Counted from the stretch's first letter, positions 1 through 11,758 are shown. The stretch: DNA of 64,000 nucleotides from Galerina marginata (GCA_023014335.1 JAECYW010000016.1:1-64000); one strand, 5' to 3'. Program-made: numbers and translations. Notes: generated by a model from the letters alone, not told the origin.

Positions 1-741
1 GACAACCTCACCACCCTCACACTCGACTGGCCACCCGATTTGAATGTGTCCAACTTTAACACTTGGTCAATTCCGAATCTGGAACGTCTTCGAATTGTCG
101 GTGAGTGTTCTTTGAATAGTTTTAACAAGGTGATGCTCACCGGAATTATAGTTTCTAGGGTATCTTCTTCTAGATCCTGGGTCTCACTTGGAAATGGCAT
201 TGGAGCGTTGGGGGCTCGATTCCTTTTCGTAAAATTCGAACGTCAACCAGACTATGGCCTAAGAACCATCGCCCCCGATATCCAAGCATTTCTCCTGGGA
301 GCCGCAACTTTCGATAATATCACTATCAAATTCTGCTTTTTCTCGTTTGCTATAGAGGAGGAGATAACAGGTTCTGGCGAGTGGATTACTCAAATGCTTT
401 CCAGCGTCAACCCAAACATCACCTCCTTGACGTTGGGTTTTTCCCTCAAGGTTCCCTTACCGGCCCCCACTTATTGGGGCAACAACGCCCGCCCCCGCCG
501 CCGCGATATCATCCGCGCTAACATCAGCTCTAGACCTTGGGGAGCATCGTCCAATTTTTGTCAGTGGTTAGACATAAAAAATGCGTCGATGCAACAATTT
601 CTCCCACCCAACGCATACTTTTCGGGGCAGGAAATACAGGTAGGCTTGTTTTGGGAAAAGGATGAAGTGGTTGGTTGGGACTTAACCCGGCCTGGAGCAG
701 AGGAAGTTCCGGCATGGGTTCGCGCTGCAGATGACGTTTGA
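1..741 (+). CDS. F-box/LRR-like protein, 3' part (5' end outside window)
   Basis: The reading frame is open from base 1 to the stop at 741. No start codon is needed because the gene begins upstream of the window. The first residues (DNLTTLTLDWPP, then NTWSIPNLERLRIVG) have the spaced leucines and aliphatic residues of the degenerate leucine-rich regions in fungal F-box proteins. Later segments (ITSLTLGFSLKVPLP) repeat the pattern. The C-terminus (EVVGWDLTRPGAEEVPAWVRAADDV) is acidic and Trp-containing. The F-box itself would lie upstream and is not seen. A GTGAGT at 101 resembles a donor, but removing 101-158 breaks the frame, so I keep this as one exon. The family call rests only on the repeat pattern; it could be another LRR-like hypothetical protein. 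Confidence 0.55.
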   Translation, partial: DNLTTLTLDWPPDLNVSNFNTWSIPNLERLRIVGECSLNSFNKVMLTGIIVSRVSSSRSWVSLGNGIGALGARFLFVKFERQPDYGLRTIAPDIQAFLLGAATFDNITIKFCFFSFAIEEEITGSGEWITQMLSSVNPNITSLTLGFSLKVPLPAPTYWGNNARPRRRDIIRANISSRPWGASSNFCQWLDIKNASMQQFLPPNAYFSGQEIQVGLFWEKDEVVGWDLTRPGAEEVPAWVRAADDV

Positions 742-1290
742 TAGGCCTTTCGATACTTGCCATGTAACAATATTTTTCTATCACTATGCGTTTCATTTGG
801 AGATTGAGTCACGTTGACTGAAGTTACCTCGGGGAAACTGAGCAACGTTCCTGGACCTTCTTTGACATATGACTCCGAGATTTACCCAAAGGCACGAAAA
901 ATCTCCACTGTTTTTCCGACGTTTTTGAGCGATAGACTGGGTACGGACTTGATGTCCAGATGAGCCTTTATAAAGGCAGCCGCCCTCATCCTTACCCCCC
1001 AGCTGAGTCCTCTATTCTGCAATCCTCGCTTTAATTCTGCTCTGATTCTCACTTTGCTTGGATTGCTCTTCCCCCTGTCACAGCTCATCACCATGCAAAA
1101 TATCAGGAAAGCCGGATCAGTCAGGATCTATCTCGCCACAATGTCCAGAGGTTAATATATATATTTCAGCCTGTGGCATTGTGACGATCACCAGCACTCG
1201 ACAAACGGTTTTTCTGATTGATTTTTCTGCGTGGAGTGCACTATTCTGTTTTGATCACCGATGTAACTGTGGCAGCCCAACTGTTGGTTG
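742..1290. other. Intergenic, no gene recognised
   Basis: 3' flank of the F-box-like gene. Open frames here are short and lack any recognisable pattern. A TATA-like ATATATATA lies at about 1158-1166, but no gene is visible downstream of it. Confidence 0.5.
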
Positions 1291-1604
1291 TGAGCTCATG
1301 TAGGCTCATGTAAGCTCGTGTAAGCTCGCTCATGTGGGCTCGCGTAAGCTCGCGTTGTGAGCTCATGTAGGCTCGCGTGAGCTTGTGTTAGTGGGGTCGC
1401 ATGAGCACGCGTTAAGTGGGCTCGCGTAAGCTCATTTAGGCTCGCGTAAGCTCGCATAAGCTCGCGTTAAGTGGGCTCGCGTGAGCTCATGTGGGCTCAT
1501 GTGGGCTCGTGTGGGCTCGCGTAAGCTCGCGTTAAGTGAGCTCGCGTGTGCTCATGTGGGCTCACGTTAAGTGGGCTCGCATTAAGTCAGCTCGCGTGAG
1601 CTCT
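1291..1604. repeat. GCTC-initiated minisatellite with mixed 10- and 15-bp units
   Basis: About 27 degenerate head-to-tail units, nearly all beginning GCTC. Two unit classes alternate: a 10-mer of the form GCTCRYGTRR (GCTCGCGTAA, GCTCATGTGG) and a 15-mer GCTCGCGTTAAGTGG. Where a unit ends in GA, the junction makes the palindrome GAGCTC. A short outlier block of the same motif follows at about 1671-1712. It contains no convincing reading frame. Confidence 0.85.
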
Positions 1605-3155
1605 TCTCATAACTTAGTTTTAGTGATGAAAGAGGGTATCAAAACAAAATGTCAAGTTAGTACAGGAGGTGGACTCGCGTAAGGTCGCGTTAGCACGCTC
1701 ACGTTGAGTGACACTTGACTGATGGCAATGTGTCAACTTTTGATGCGCCATCAAATTTTGTCATCACACTGTCACAAACGATGAGCGGGGTAACTCACGA
1801 TTCCGACCACCAATCCTTTAGCTTTTTTGCATAGAGTCTATCCGATAGTAATAGAAGAGTCCTAGATACTAACATTTCCAGTAAGTTGGTTTAAGAGTAT
1901 AATTTTTCGGTATGGATTCCTACTAAAATCCATCGTTAGGTCAGCCTTGTAAATGTCTGTTAGGCGGTTATCTTTTCCTACAAGCCAAAATTTAATGTTA
2001 GTCCATTCAACACTATTACGAAAAGAGGGAAAACATACAGTTCGCTGCTAACTGAAGTAGTTCGTCGCAGGTTAGAAATCTGCAAGCTTAGGGCGTGAGA
2101 TGGAAATGAGCCTAAATAGACTCGACGCACCTAGAAAGTGGGGAACCATAAAATCGGACCCTCCCTTTCTCGCAATTGATATTCGGTTCCGCCCGCCTAA
2201 ACGTGACCTAACGGTGGAGGTGGGAATGAGAGGTACCTGAAATATCGGAACGTTTGAGCTCAGGATTCGTAGGATCTTCTCATATATAATGCGAAATCAG
2301 GTTTAGTGTGCCAGGTCGCGTTCGTGGTGGTTGAACTCTGAGGACAAGTTAGGAGCGTCTGCAGCGAAGGAGAAAACGTCATCCGAGTTCAGGCTTGCGG
2401 GTGATGGGACATGCAGATTGCCACGTGGGCAAAAAATTGGGCGCAGGGAAATTCGGAGATGTCATTTTAGGAGCGAGCGGGGGTTCTTGAATACCACGCG
2501 ACAATCCACGCGAAATGCCACGCGAAATTTTAGCGCGCAAATCCGTGAGAATGCCCTCAGGGCACCGTTAGAACACTCACCCTAGGAGAAATGAGGAGGA
2601 CTCATTTATCAAGGCAAAAGAAAGATGACTATTTGAACGATGATTCGTCCTTCATGCTTGCTATGAAGAGTTGAATGGGCAGAGGGGTTGGGTTTGAAGG
2701 GTCGAAGTGGGAAACGAAAATGATGTAGAGAGGAGCTAACCGGAATCCACGGAACTTTCATAAAGACCGGACCTGCATGAGTGCTGCGTACCCTGCTGGC
2801 CTGTCTCGGACTGGTAGATCATTCTCAAGCAAAAAATTGGACAGGCTTGCTGGATAAATGGATGGCCTGCGAGTAATTCAAATGGAAGTAGCTGCAAGAA
2901 CGGTCCAAGAAACAACAGCATAAACAATCTGGCGATTGAATCATAGCACGAATAACTGACGGGAACCAGAGAAAAGCAAGCAGGCAAGCGGCAAAGATGT
3001 TGGAAATGAAGTCACCTCGAATACTGTGAGGAGTGCGACGTTCGTGTCGGCAATGAAAAAAAAAAACAGACCCGCCAATACCTACAAAAGAAAAGAACCG
3101 TAGTATAATGAAAGAAAAGCCGAGAAAAAGCGCACTATACAAATCATGACGTCAA
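1605..3155. other. Intergenic, no gene recognised
   Basis: Apart from the minisatellite outlier near 1671-1712, I see no coding exon pattern. Minus-strand open frames at 2736-3142 are Phe/Leu/Ser-rich, show no domain and overlap the expected 3' flank of the J-protein gene. Several CGCG-rich words (ACGCGACAATCCACGCG, near 2498) occur at 2490-2545. Confidence 0.5.
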
Positions 3156-4650
3156 TTACCAAGACTTCTTCTGTTTCGCCTTGTTCCGTTGGGTTTGCTT
3201 CTTCGTCTGGGTCCTCGTCTTCTTCTTCGTCGACGCATTTTCTGGAGCCTGAGCATGAGACGAAGGCGCAAATCGATTTGCTCGAGGTCGAGTCTGCATA
3301 CGCTTGACGAAATTGTGATAGAAATTGTTACCGGGAGTGTTTCCGGTGCTGTAATAACGGGCATAAACGTGGAATAGAAACCGGGGATCGCAACGCAGTA
3401 GTTTGCTGACGACGTCCTGAAAATGGAGCCAAATCAGTCGTCGAATTATTCCAGGAAGGTTCACGACGCGACACAAGAAAAATGCATACCTGAATCGTTT
3501 TATTGTACTGTTTCTGGAAGGCCTTTTGGTCCTTGCGATTGAACTGAGCAATTTGCCTGTGATAAGAATGGAATGAGCATGAACGTGCTAACCACCGGCA
3601 GACCTGACTTACCTTAAAACCCCTGGGTGATATCCGGAACCCACTGGCGCGCGACCACGGTTTATCCATTCGAATGTCTTTTCTGTCTTGAAATTCAACC
3701 AAAACTCATAGAAATCCTGCGCGTAATGCTGTGCATGCGGGTCGTCATCGGGGCACCATGCAGAGTTACCACACCCGAAATCAGGGATTTGTCTAGCAGC
3801 CTCATTTCCCCACTTCAGCTCGTCGTACGCCAAGCACGCGAAGAGGTTTCGCAAAAGTGTGAATCGACTCTGTCAGGACAGTGTAATGGCCAACGCTAAG
3901 ACGACGTCAAGAAGATACTTACCTGGTCTCGCCCATTTTCCTTCCACGTCACTCTCTCGAAGCAGAGGTTCACATAATCACAGATGTCCCGAGCAGATAT
4001 TCCTCGCGGACGTTCACGGTATGTGTTTCTCGCAATATATTCTTCCGGAATGTAATGCAATAACGGGTCGCTTGGTACCATCTCAATCCAACCAGAGAAG
4101 AGCCACTCGAACCACCCGCTTGATGATGATCGCGTGCCTTGAGGGTCCGGTTCCCAATAGCCCGGCACGGATTCAGACTCGCTGGGTTGCTGTGCGGGTT
4201 CTGTCGTAGGCTGATTTTCCCGTTCTTTATCGTAGGCGGATCTGCTCTAAAAGTGATTTGCTGCCCTCAGCAAAAGGGGCTTTTTGAGAATATTCAAAGT
4301 CGCACCGAAGGATCTGACAATGTCTAGCCACATCATTCGCGGTCAGCATTCGTCAACCAACAAACGGTACCACGGACCTCATACGTTTCTAATACGCGAG
4401 CAAAACGTCTTGTGGCACCGTCGATATCGTCGATGTTCTTGTCGGGATGCGTTTCCAATGCACGTTGACGATAGGCCGGCTATTCATTCATTGACGCGCA
4501 TGAGGGTTGAGAACACCGATTGACGGATCGTAAAATCGTACATACCTTGACTTCATCATCAGAAGCTTCTTCTGAGATGCCTAAAACCTCGTACAAATCT
4601 AAGTTTTCAAAGTCCAAAGCGGGCCTAAGGGCTGACTCCGCTGCGCCCAT
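3156..4650 (-). CDS. J-domain co-chaperone, Jjj1/DNAJC21-like, seven exons
   Basis: Hand-spliced exons (minus strand): 4650-4546, 4479-4378, 4323-4306 (18 nt), 4246-3923, 3869-3613, 3556-3490, 3416-3156, giving 377 residues with every phase agreeing. Residues 18-87 form a canonical J domain: [12 protein letters not shown], a helix II with the catalytic HPD motif at residues 46-48 (ETHPDKN), then [17 protein letters not shown]. The HPD loop stimulates Hsp70 ATPase. Residues about 184-320 match the region after the J domain in Jjj1/DNAJC21/zuotin: [18 protein letters not shown], then [16 protein letters not shown] at 236-251 and a charged helix with [16 protein letters not shown]. Jjj1-type proteins act in cytosolic 60S ribosome maturation. 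Unlike them, this one ends in a Lys/Thr/Gln-rich tail with no C2H2 fingers, so it may be a paralog rather than the true Jjj1. Confidence 0.85.
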
Positions 4651-6649
4651 AGTCCTAATTGCGGTGGTTGGCGTCGAAAAAGAGACTCTGAGAACGCTAA
4701 AGTAGTGTTGAGGGTATTTATGAGAATAAAACGAGTATTACAGGGGCTGGACGATCATCAGCCAGCGGCGGAGGGGTCGCGATGCGAAACGCAATTTATT
4801 ATATCCGGATTCTGAAGACGGAAAGTGGCGTGAGAATCCAGGTGTGGATGTTCCCTGAGTGCTTCAGGCTGGTCATTCCCTGTTCGTCCTTATAAAATGG
4901 CCGATCGATTCACCAATAGAAACTACCTTTCGCCGCATATCATTAGCCAAATATTTCCTGAGAGAATTCAACAGAAGCAATGCACTTTCCTCGTACTTAA
5001 GCCCTTTCCGAATAAACCGCCAAGAGCCGAGCAAGCGCCATGTTCGATAGCAAATAGTAAGACCGGAGAGGCACGGCGTCCTCGAGTATCATCCCGGCTT
5101 AATTTCACTTTCCTTTCACCAACGAGCGGGCAAGAGTAGACCTGATTTGAATATGGTACGTTAATATGAGAATTTCAAGGCAACGAAGACGGTGAAACTG
5201 ACTACCAACGGAAGTCCACTCCTATCGGTTATAGTTTCTTCGATCCTAACCAAACGAGAGACGGAAACGAGCCCCTGACTTTCGGAACTGGTAAATTTAA
5301 AGGATGAAATCTTTAACTTCCCCTAGCGATCGAATGATCGACGGCTACAAATTAAATAAAGGTCGTTAACGAAGAGTAAATAGTTAGATGAAGGACGAAG
5401 GTTTTGTTTTTTAATGCCTTTGCAAGAAAAAATCTCACCTTCGCCAGCGTCGAGCTGCGTGTCTTGTCCGCCATCTGAAAGCTTAATGGCAAGATTAGGT
5501 AGGAGTCAATTCAGTTCAGTTCGCCTCAGTTTGAGGGTTTCCTAAATGCCTTCGGTACCTGGAAAATGTGATCAGTCTTAAATGGTAAAGAAAGAACGTC
5601 ATTCACCGTTACTAACACGACGATGCACGGGAATTGGTAGTGGAGGACTTGTCGTAACCGGGGACGAGCCAGCGGTGAGTATAACATTGTCGTTGTCGAG
5701 TACCCTTAGAAATTAGCAGCGCCGCGTTAAAATGGAAAAGTTGGCGCAAAGATAGCGGATTGAAAGCCGTTCGACTCAATATCTCCCGAGGGCCAAGAAA
5801 CAGTATAACGCCAAACGAGGAGAGTCGGCGGACGTCGGATAGGCCTAGCAAGTATCATAAGTTAGATAGATATATTGCGATCTCGCATCCTAACACGATA
5901 AGGGTCAATTTACAGAGTGGAAACTGGAGAAAAGCAATTAGGATGAGTAATTAGTGAGTATATGCGGCGAAAAAGAGAGAAGGGGAGACTTACTGGAAAG
6001 AAAAGGGCAGGTTATGAGGTGGAAAAATACAATATCGACATCTAGAAGGGGCAGCAGGCGAAGGGCGCAGAACCAAGGGAGGTGGATGTACGAGTGGAGG
6101 TGAAGAATAGAGGGCGTTGCAAAAAAGGGCGATATGGCGATAAAGCCTATCGGTTGGAAGATTGTTTCGATTTTCGGCGCTTCATGAATCGAGGTGCCGG
6201 AACTCAGAGATATCGACCAAGATAAAAGAACGGTATCCTAGATGAGATGGGTGAGCGGTGTTAAGAAAGTGGCGCAAACTAAACAGAAATGCTCTGGCTG
6301 CTCCAAAGCTACGATGACGACAAATAGAACATGAAAAAACTCGGTAACAGATCCACTACTGACGGGGATCCAGGCCGTAGCCTCAGCGATGCGAAGTCAT
6401 GGAGGAGATTAACCGTTAACAAAAACAAAGAGATCGAAGGAGAGAAAGGGAGAATGAAAAAAAAAAAAACGGAACACACGACGAAGGAACAACGGAATTC
6501 AGACGTACCTCTGCTCATCAATATTCCACCGTAGCCAACCCAAATGCCTAACATCAGCTCTCTATTTCTGGTTCGTTTGCCGTCGTCTTCAGCCATCAAC
6601 AGCGCAGTGCTCCTCGTTGTGATCAGTAGACCCATTAGAGTGGGGTATG
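4651..6649. other. Intergenic, no gene recognised
   Basis: Begins as the 5' flank of the J-protein gene. Longer open frames, including the minus-strand one at 6309-6635, are unsupported by splice structure or recognisable motifs. A run of 12 or more A lies near 6457-6470. Confidence 0.45.
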
Positions 6650-6905
6650 GGCGGGGGCGCAGGGCGCAGGGCGGGGGAGGCGTGGATGGAGCATGGCGTT
6701 GGCTCTCCTGCTTCGTCGTCTACCCACCCGTATGGACAGTTCTCGCCGTCGGTGTCTGTTTCTTCCCCTCTTTCGGGGGGGAAGGAGAAAGAGAAGAGGA
6801 GGCCCAACGTGCTCAAACGACGGTTCAGCACCGTAACTCCAGCTGTCCAGCCCGCTTCCACCCCAGCCTCCTCCCTCTCGGAACGCGGCAGCCCACCTTT
6901 TTCGC
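6650..6905 (+). pseudogene. Gene fragment duplicated from the large disordered-protein gene at 51-57 kb
   Basis: The plus strand encodes EAWMEH, STHPYGQFSPS, VSSPLSGG, KRRPNVLKRR and AVQP-STPA in the same order as the minus-strand gene around 55.34-55.60 kb (GRAVEAWMEHSPPLSSTHPY and onward). The two run in opposite orientations. By eye the DNA is about 80-85 percent identical across this stretch, with small indels such as loss of the AKDNS codons. Similarity fades on the left before GRAVEAWMEH and on the right after the STPA segment, so this is an internal exon fragment with no start, stop or intron of its own. It directly abuts the R1 repeat copy, suggesting capture or duplication along with that element. 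An open frame runs through it, but I see no reason to call it a gene. Confidence 0.8.
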
Positions 6906-7084
6906 TCCCTTTCGTCTTCGCAGCGAAAGCTATTGACTCTGACCCGCCAGGTAGGCCCGACCTCGACGAAGACATCAGGACCATCCGCGTATATTGCGCC
7001 TCCAAACTTACCCGCACACCCCCTCGTCACCTCACTCCGTCAGCACAAGTACCGTATCCCCGTTCTTCGCAGTGCGGCACGTTG

Positions 7085-9625
7085 ACACCATTTAAATACG
7101 AACCTAGGTCATTTGGAGAGCATGAAGACGTATTGATGATGTTCAATCGCCTGACCTCTGCGCATTGTCTGGTAGAATTTCGACTTCTACCGCTCTCCTG
7201 ACTCTCCATCAACCTTCTCTTTGGCCAACCCCAGACCTCGGACTTTTGAGTCGACGCACGACGATGGTGTTTATGGCTCTCCTCTTCGTTGCCCGCCCCT
7301 CTGCGATGCCTTGTATCTCAGACGTAGTTCGCTGTGGGTTCGTCGCCAGAACATTCAACATCATCGAAACGGAGGGTTAGTTGAAGGTGGTGGGTGGTGG
7401 GAAGCAACGCTAGGGAGGGCTGATAGGCGTGGATAGGCCTAGAGTCTATGTTCAAGCGACGATGTGGAGGAGACAGTCCCAAGCTTGTCGGAACCGCCGG
7501 CCCGTGGGTGCTGTTTTTTTTAGGCTCGTCATACATCGGCCATGTTGGTTCATCCATCGATGTCGACCATCCTTGCCTCTCCCTTCTCCACTATGGATTT
7601 TCAACGATCATTTGACTGTTCGCACCTCCTCATCCCATTCAACCTTGCCTCGCTCGTTAAGCTCGACCTGCAGCTCGATCGTCGTGCGCTCTACTCTACT
7701 TGTTGGCGACTGTACTCGTTACCGGTTCCTGAAAGCCGGCCCCGACGGTTCGAAATAACGCCTTACTGCGACACAAACTCGCTTATCCCTTCAAATGGAA
7801 CGAGCCGCGGTATCCAACCTCAATAAAACAATCGCCAATACTCGACGAACGCGTCTTTTCCTGTTATGCTGGCAGTGACAGTTGGGAAACAGCCCTCGAT
7901 GAAGATGTAGCCATATATGTATGCGTATGGACCATGTTCTTAGGGTGAGTTCTTCGAGCTCGTACGATCGATTACGCTGACGCTGCTGCCAGCTTGAAGA
8001 AGACGACGAACATTGACAGAGGCGAGGAAAATCTCGGGGCGTGGATGGAACCTTGGAGTTGAGAGCCGTTATGAGGGTTTGACGTTTGACGCCGCGATGC
8101 GTCTGTAGATGGGCGGGTGGAGGACGCCGGTAGGGGTGGAGGGGTGGTGGGTGGGTATGAGATGGGGCAGCGGTCGAGTCACGGTGGCTGCTGTTAAGTA
8201 TCTTTCGCGGCCGTTCATCGTTCCCCTTCTCATTCGTTTCTCTCACAGTGAAAACGGCTCAGATCAATCGACAAACTGCGCTGCTTGTCTATTTGACAGC
8301 CCAATCAGCCCTTGTGCATCTTTTACCCGCGGTTCGCTTCGTCTAGATCTAAGCTTTCCGTTTACTTGCATTTCTATTCTTCTAGCTTTCCGACTAACAA
8401 TGTAATATTCGCGGTTTATTTTTCTTCGTTTGACTGCGTCTAGCTTCTTTTCAACGAAGTGGAATTTTTGTTTAGGAGTCTTAGACGACTAGTAACCGTC
8501 GATGGCTAGAGTCGGCGCATACTTGGCGAACGATACACTATTTATGTTTCCAAGTCGGTAGGCTCACTGCTTGATCTGTATTCTTCGTGCCGTACGCCTC
8601 ACCTTTTTCGTCTAGGCCGTCAATAGCATCCAATATGGCGAAAGATCTGGCTTGTCATCGGATAATAGTAACGACGGCTCAAAGGTCAATCTACTGCTTA
8701 CATGTTCTGGAACCAAGACTTGGATAGTGAGCTGTGGCTGGATCGCTACGCCCAGCGTTATGGGTACCCTCGGGCATTTGTGTTCTTAACAACGTCGAAA
8801 CGAGGGGGGCGGATCTTCCTATCAAATTTTAATGTCTAATTATTGCGCTGGCCATGACTTTAGAGTCTCGGCCTAATTCCACCGGTAATGAACAGCGGAG
8901 CCTCGTCCTCAAGCAGGTAGAACAATTAACGTTGCTAGTGCGTCATGGCACTTGTTAAATGTTTTCTTGTGCCCTGCTGTGATTCGGCAACCGCACGAAG
9001 TCGAGTCGACGATATCTAGCTCGATCTTCGGCCAATATACTTAGACGAAGTTTCCTCGTATGCGCATCTACTCGAGTATGCTTGACAACTCGCTGCGGCT
9101 ATTATCTTTTTCTTGGTGTATGCGTACTCGTACTCCTCGATGGGTGATACTCCACCTATGTATTGCTCAAATTTTATCCCTTTGGTAGCTCGACCGTTTT
9201 TTCACGGCCAAGAAACTTTCAGTCGTTCAAATTTGTAGGTCCAGAAGGCTCAGGGAGTAAAATTAATGACATCGCTGCCAAAAAATAGGCGAAGTTAAAT
9301 GAATTCATGTCTATACGAATTAAATGTGCCGATATTCTTTCTGTGAAGATTTTCCTTATATTTGGATCTCGTCATTCTCTCCGGCTACTGAGCACGGGTA
9401 GTAAGGACTAGAGGCGTGCTTCCCTCGCAGGTTCGAGGTGATAGCGCAGAACTACGTATACCGGGTTCAACGAATTTAATCAGATAAATTGAACATACAG
9501 TGGTTTGCGTGCTTTCTTGTTGGACGGGACTGCACTGAAATCTGCAGGTACTAGAACACGTTTCAGCGCAGCTGACTCCCAGGTCGCTGTTCAAAAGTCA
9601 ATGTACCAGTTAGGACGTCTGAGGG
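7085..9625 (+). repeat. Dispersed repeat family R1, copy a
   Basis: This stretch shares collinear similarity with 12.3-15.2 kb, 17.25-18.44 kb and, inverted, 61.0-63.4 kb. Landmarks are GTTCAAYCKCCTGACCTC (near 7140), CTTGTCGGAACNGCCGGCCC (near 7485), the TTCAACGAAGTGGAAT block (near 8450) and a block encoding GV-C-E-C-RFQC on the complementary strand (near 9540). Copies differ by substitutions and many indels, and no copy keeps a long frame. No reverse transcriptase, integrase, transposase or helicase motif is visible and no long terminal repeats were found. The left part (EDVLMMFNRLTSA, RLLPLS) faintly resembles an LRR/F-box gene relic. Best read as an old segmental or transposon-derived repeat of unknown type. 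Confidence 0.7.
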
Positions 9626-9918
9626 TTTACGTCAATGAGGCGCCATAATGAAGGACCGCCGGCCAAGCGTTATTTTTATTAGAGAACCATCCCTCCATTC
9701 GACGGTCTTACATTCATGCCAAGCGCCGTGCCGCAAAACCGTTGATTTGGAAATCATCGAGGCGTTTTGGTATTTTTTACCGACCAGAAATTCCAGTACC
9801 CTGGTAGTCAGTACCAAGAATTTTACGGGAATGCACATACCCCCCCCCCCTATCTCACAGATACCGGAATGTTGGTTTTTGAACTTATCTTGTTTTGGCT
9901 AGCATCGAGTGGCTAGGC

Positions 9919-9925
9919 ATAAAAA
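9919..9925 (+). promoter_or_regulatory. TATA-like box of peptide gene A
   Basis: CATAAAAAGTGG about 95 nt upstream of the ATG. The equivalent TATAAAAAGCG lies upstream of gene B, and the identical CATAAAAAGTGG precedes the 8-Cys gene at 16.2 kb. Confidence 0.6.
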
Positions 9926-10015
9926 GTGGCTTGCGTCGTCGATAGATTTTCATCAGCTACCCACTAAACCTCAAAGTCCAGCCAAACTTCCCAGTTCACA
10001 ACGACAAATTCGACA

Positions 10016-10253
10016 ATGCGCTTCACTGTTGTCACCTTCACCATTGCTTCTTTCTTCGCCATTACCGTCGCGGCAGCTTCTGCGCCGATCTCGATGAAGC
10101 GGGCTGGCATTGAAGACCCCAATCCCGTCGTTGAGTTGGGCCCGATTTGCGAATGCCCCTGCTGCCATTGTGAGCTTTCAATGGATTTACGCCGCGAGTT
10201 TATAGACGCTGATATTAAGTATAGCTTTTGGCGGTAAATTGTTTTGCTGCTAG
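10016..10253 (+). CDS. Small secreted Cys-rich peptide precursor, copy A (two exons)
   Basis: Exon 1 is 10016-10169, intron 10170-10224 (GTGAGC..TATAG, 55 nt, branch-like CTGAT), exon 2 is 10225-10253, giving 60 residues. Residues 1-23 form a signal peptide (MRFT, hydrophobic core ASFFAITVAAASA). A Lys-Arg pair at 28-29 (SMKR/AG) fits Kex2-type processing. The predicted mature part starts AGIEDPNPVVE and carries six cysteines as C-x-C-x-C-C then a terminal C-C (ending GGKLFCC). Without splicing the frame would read through to a different end (CHCELSMDL). The spliced end is preferred because copies B and C splice to the same GGKLFCC terminus. It should be secreted and disulfide-bonded. I do not recognise the family: pheromone precursors would end in CaaX, which this does not. 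The function is unknown. Confidence 0.75.
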
Positions 10254-10465
10254 GCGAGGGATATATATTAAAGCCTGGTATTGGGCTAGTGTGGTACGTT
10301 GGGTGCAATATTTAGTGTTATGAAAGTTAATGGGGGCCGAACTCTTCTTCAAGACCAGACTAGGTCATCGTTTGGATACCAATAAACCAGTGGCTCGTCT
10401 TTTATATACTGTGTCAAATTTTCTTGGGAAATATATTACTGTTTTACTGCGCATGGAGCTGCAAA

Positions 10466-11495
10466 GAATATAACCACACTATCAGATGTAGCAGTCAGGC
10501 CATTTTTTTACCGTGCCGTACCGTCTCCTCAATACGCCGTTACTAGTACGGCGCGGCGGACACCCCCATCGCGCACTGCCTCACCTAAGTAACGTTCAGA
10601 TTCGGTTCGATTGGTCTCTCTCAATTGCTCAAAAATAGGAACGAGAACTCGCAGCTACTGTAATAATTTTATTCTGACCAATATGTATCTTTTCGTCAGT
10701 CAAAGCATTTACATGAAGCCTGTGGTACCCCCACCTCAGTTTTCTGTCATTCCGTCAGGTTCAAACGTCCAGGCCTTGCCCGTAGGGCCATTGTCAGGAA
10801 TTTACCCTCTGAATGCAATTTTTTCGACTGTGATCTACAAGCAATCTACAAGCGACACTTCAAGTGTCGTCCTGAATAAGGCCAAGTTCACCAATCCGCG
10901 TGTTAGACGCCCAGGTATTCTTCGAGAATTATGGGTGTCAAAACTGGATAATTAGTAGGTCGCATCTAAACTTTCTCAACGTCCTCTATTTCTTCCTGTT
11001 GCCATAAACTCGCATTTTCGATCAACAAATTCAGCAGGTACTAGGAGGAATCGAAATCACACCGACGAACATTTCGGGACGTTTAATTAGAGAGCTCCAA
11101 TCTAGGTTTTTTTTTCGTTTTCATTGATATTCTTCACTCCTTCGAGTACTCAGTCGACTTGGGGACGACTTATCGAATACCTCAAGGCAACCTCAAGAGT
11201 GAGGATTTCATTTTCGACGTAATCGCATGTTGAGAAATCGTGAGAATTCAATCCCAACGGAAATTCGTAAATACCACCGGGTAGGCAATGAACCCTTGAG
11301 ACCACTAAATATTTCGTTCACAAATTATTAGAATGTAATTCCGCTCAGCACTGATGACCGGGTCGATATCTGTGGAAACATTCGACGGTCGACATACAAA
11401 ATGCTTGGCTGCTTGGCCATTATGCGGTTCATTTTTCGAAGCAGCAACCACCAACCTTAGCACATTGGAAAATCGCCGACGTACTACATGATCAC
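10466..11495. other. Spacer between tandem peptide genes
   Basis: A 114-codon plus-strand frame at 10611-10955 is the only long one; it has no signal peptide, domain or duplicate copy, and I do not call it. Nothing else recognised. Confidence 0.4.
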
Positions 11496-11758
11496 GAAGG
11501 ACCGCCGGCCAAGGGTTATTTTTAATAATGAACTATCCCTCCATTCGACAGTCTTACTTCAAAGTCAGGCCCCAGGCCGCACTACTTTGGATTAGGAGAA
11601 TTGTCAGAGACGTTTTTACATTGCATAACTTTTAAAATTTGCAATACCTAGTCAGTACCAAGAGGTTTACGATGAACACAGCCTTTCTCTTTCTTACCGA
11701 TACCGGGCAGTTCATCTTTTGAATTCTACCTTGTCCTGAATATGATTGAGCTCGTAGG

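Larger units (their letters stand above)
9650..10465 (+). repeat. Tandem duplication unit A (promoter, peptide gene, 3' flank)
   Basis: Direct repeat of 11496-12296. Both begin AAGGACCGCCGGCCAAG-GTTATT and share CCATCCCTCCATTCGAC, the TATA box, the CATCAGCTACCCA leader, the two-exon peptide gene and the 3' flank ending near AATATATT-TTT. The copies have diverged by substitutions and small indels. Confidence 0.8.

Noticed and set aside
1291..1604. CRISPR-like array
   Set aside because: Units are 10-15 bp with no unique spacers, and the window is clearly eukaryotic; it is a minisatellite.
10016..10253. Mating pheromone precursor
   Set aside because: The spliced C-terminus is GGKLFCC and the unspliced one differs; neither is a CaaX prenylation box.
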